From Pseudomonadota bacterium (lineage in GTDB: Bacteria > Desulfobacterota > Anaeroferrophillalia > Anaeroferrophillales > Anaeroferrophillaceae): DNA of 6,532 nucleotides. Position numbers and translations under genes: made by a program. Location of the stretch: positions 1 to 6,532 of the forward strand of contig DQWO01000222.1 of NCBI GenBank assembly GCA_011042595.1, written 5' to 3'. Below the pieces are notes generated by a model. It saw nothing but the letters and a program-made list of their open reading frames with translations. It was not told where the DNA came from and did not search any database. How positions within the stretch are numbered: position 1 is the stretch's first letter; the number at the start of each line of letters is the position of its first letter. Positions 5,236-6,532 of this stretch are shown here, one piece after another.

Positions 5236-5820
5236 TCAAAAAAATTTCGGTTCCTGTCCTTCAACCAGTCGCTTCAGATTTTCCCGGTGTTTATATATTG
5301 TCAGGATGGCAATAATAAGAGCACTCAGGACATACGTTTTAGGGTAGCTCAACAGGCAAATGCAGACAGGAAGGGACAGGGCGGCCGTCAGGGAGCCAAC
5401 CGAAACGATGCGTACGGTCAGCATTATGATCGCGAATATAAGGATTTCAATGGCAATCGCCCAAGGCGTCAGGATAAGGAAGATGCCCAGGGCGGTAGCA
5501 ATCCCCTTCCCGCCTTTAAACCCGAGGAAAACCGGATAGAGATGGCCAATAAAAGCTGCCAGCCCGGCCAGTCCGGCAATGTATGGGGTGTCAGGAGCCA
5601 ACAATATTCCTGCCAGAGCCGGCGCAGCTCCTTTAAGAGCATCGCCGATCAGGGTAATTAAACCGGCCTTTTTACCGCTTACACGACTGATGTTGGTGGC
5701 GCCGATATTGCCGCTGCCCTGCAGTCTGGGATCTGGAGTGCCCAGGAATTTGCTGACAATGATGCCGCAGGGGATTGATCCTGCCAAATAGGCGGCGATG
5801 AGCAGGAAGAAAATGGTCAC
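5236..5820 (-). CDS. plsY: Acyl-phosphate:glycerol-3-phosphate acyltransferase PlsY
   Basis: PlsY is the integral inner-membrane enzyme that transfers the acyl group from acyl-phosphate (made by PlsX) to glycerol-3-phosphate, giving lysophosphatidic acid, the first step of phospholipid synthesis. The 194-residue length is typical. All family motifs are present: GSIPCG at 14-19, the SGNIGATN loop at 36-43, GDALKG at 59-64, the glycine-rich GHLYPVFLGFKGGKG at 92-106, and KHREN at 177-181 near the C-terminus. Hydrophobic membrane segments lie between these loops (about 2-23, 53-74, 79-96, 108-136 and 142-175). The start is GTG at 5820-5818. It overlaps the TGA stop of folE2 in a GTGA arrangement, so translation is probably coupled. 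The 3' end converges with the nuclease gene 10 bp away, and no obvious terminator lies between them. Confidence 0.95.
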   Translation of the reverse strand: MTIFFLLIAAYLAGSIPCGIIVSKFLGTPDPRLQGSGNIGATNISRVSGKKAGLITLIGDALKGAAPALAGILLAPDTPYIAGLAGLAAFIGHLYPVFLGFKGGKGIATALGIFLILTPWAIAIEILIFAIIMLTVRIVSVGSLTAALSLPVCICLLSYPKTYVLSALIIAILTIYKHRENLKRLVEGQEPKFF

Positions 5821-6532
5821 AGGTATTTCTCAACAAAAGCATAGGCGCTGTGGTTATGGATGCTTTCCATGTTCTCGGCTTCAACGGTAAACCAGGTTAT
5901 GTTCTGATCCTGCAGCAGCAGGCTGGCAATCTCCCGCACCAAGTCTTCCACAAACATGGGATGAGCATAGGCCTTTTCGGTCACATATTTCTCATCAGGT
6001 CTTTTGAGTAGTGAAAAAATATCACAACTGGCCGTTTCCTCGATGAGTTTGATCATGTCTTCAATCCAGACAAATTCCTTGAAGCTGAAGTTAACCGTTA
6101 CCGTGCTGCGCTGATTGTGAGCTCCTGCGTCACTGATAGCCTTGGAGCAGGGACAGAGGCTGGTAACCGGAACCTTGATTTGAACCCTGAACTCCAACTC
6201 ATCTAAGGTGAGGCTGCCGGAGAACTTGCAATGATAAATCATTTTACTTTTAGCCCGGCTGACGGGGGCCTCTTTATCAATGAAATAGGGGAATGAAATT
6301 TCAAGGTGGGCTGATTCGGCTTCCAGATGGTTCTTGATTTCCTTGAGGATGGTGGGAAACATATTGATGCCGATTTTATTATGATAGCGATTGAGGACCT
6401 CGACAAAGCGGCTCATGTGGGTTCCCTTGAAATGCTGGGGCAGGCTGACGTACATGTTGAAGTCGCCGATGGTATGCTGAATGCCAAAGGTTTTGTCAAG
6501 AACCTGGATAGGATATTGAATTCCTTTAACTC
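5817..6532 (-). CDS. folE2: GTP cyclohydrolase FolE2 (type IB), 5' end outside window
   Basis: FolE2 converts GTP to 7,8-dihydroneopterin triphosphate, the first step of folate/pterin and queuosine synthesis; it is the metal-flexible alternative to the zinc enzyme FolE. The frame stays open past the first internal ATG (6455) to the window edge. The extra 25 codons read as clear FolE2 N-terminal sequence (KGIQYPIQVLD, then HTIGDFNM), so ATG6455 is not the true start and about 20 residues are probably missing. Numbering from ATG6455, the family motifs are PVTSLCPCSKAIS at 96-108, GAHNQR at 111-116, AHPMFVEDLVR at 164-174 and ESIHNHSAYA at 197-206. Cys101, His113, Glu155 and His200 match the spacing of the metal-site residues I recall for the Neisseria enzyme. 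The stop codon overlaps the plsY start by 4 nt, making a two-gene minus-strand unit; what lies upstream is unseen. Confidence 0.95.
   Translation of the reverse strand, partial: VKGIQYPIQVLDKTFGIQHTIGDFNMYVSLPQHFKGTHMSRFVEVLNRYHNKIGINMFPTILKEIKNHLEAESAHLEISFPYFIDKEAPVSRAKSKMIYHCKFSGSLTLDELEFRVQIKVPVTSLCPCSKAISDAGAHNQRSTVTVNFSFKEFVWIEDMIKLIEETASCDIFSLLKRPDEKYVTEKAYAHPMFVEDLVREIASLLLQDQNITWFTVEAENMESIHNHSAYAFVEKYL

Noticed and set aside
5116..5661. 181-codon plus-strand open frame across the nuclease 3' end and plsY
   Set aside because: It lies antisense to plsY, which has all family motifs. Its translation is low-complexity and matches nothing recognisable, so it is a shadow frame.
6453..6455. 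ATG6455 as the start of folE2
   Set aside because: The 25 codons upstream in the same frame read as conserved FolE2 sequence, so the gene continues past the window edge.

Overview
This window looks like ordinary chromosomal DNA from a Gram-negative bacterium of moderate GC, most likely a member of the Desulfobacterota (old Deltaproteobacteria). The reasons are a DUF3426-type membrane protein coupled to a long TPR lipoprotein, a stand-alone 71-residue biotin carrier next to a carboxyltransferase that lacks its own biotin domain, and a folE2-plsY pair. This is inference from gene content; no rRNA or other taxonomic marker is present.

Layout, left to right. Positions 3-629 (+) hold the 3' part of a single-pass membrane protein. 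It overlaps by 4 nt (ATGA) with a 572-residue TPR lipoprotein gene (626-2344, +). A 260-bp intergenic region follows, with an inverted array of degenerate AGCTGAN heptamers (2391-2467) and a hairpin (2465-2494). Next come a small biotin-carrier gene (2605-2820, +), a strong intrinsic terminator (2822-2864), an operator-like inverted repeat (2896-2924) and a biotin-dependent carboxyltransferase gene (3005-4375, +) that ends in its own intrinsic terminator (4405-4436). Immediately beyond lies the most striking element: a 214-bp non-coding insertion (4445-4658) with perfect 16-bp terminal inverted repeats and a perfect 7-bp flanking duplication (TTAGCAT). It is a MITE-like element whose interior can fold into a multibranched structure. 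Then comes a YacP/Rae1-type NYN-domain nuclease gene with a very basic tail (4701-5225, +). It converges with a minus-strand pair, plsY (5236-5820) and folE2 (5817-6532, cut by the window edge), overlapping by 4 nt (GTGA).

How the genes fit together. The first pair probably makes envelope proteins. The biotin carrier and the carboxyltransferase are two parts of one biotin enzyme (pyruvate carboxylase, transcarboxylase or oxaloacetate decarboxylase type); the biotin carboxylase or other partner must be encoded elsewhere. FolE2 makes dihydroneopterin triphosphate for folate/pterins or queuosine, and PlsY acylates glycerol-3-phosphate for phospholipids. They are coupled by position rather than by pathway. 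I found no rRNA, tRNA, CRISPR array, transposase or phage gene. The candidate undescribed item is the MITE-like element and its possible switchable RNA fold upstream of the nuclease gene.
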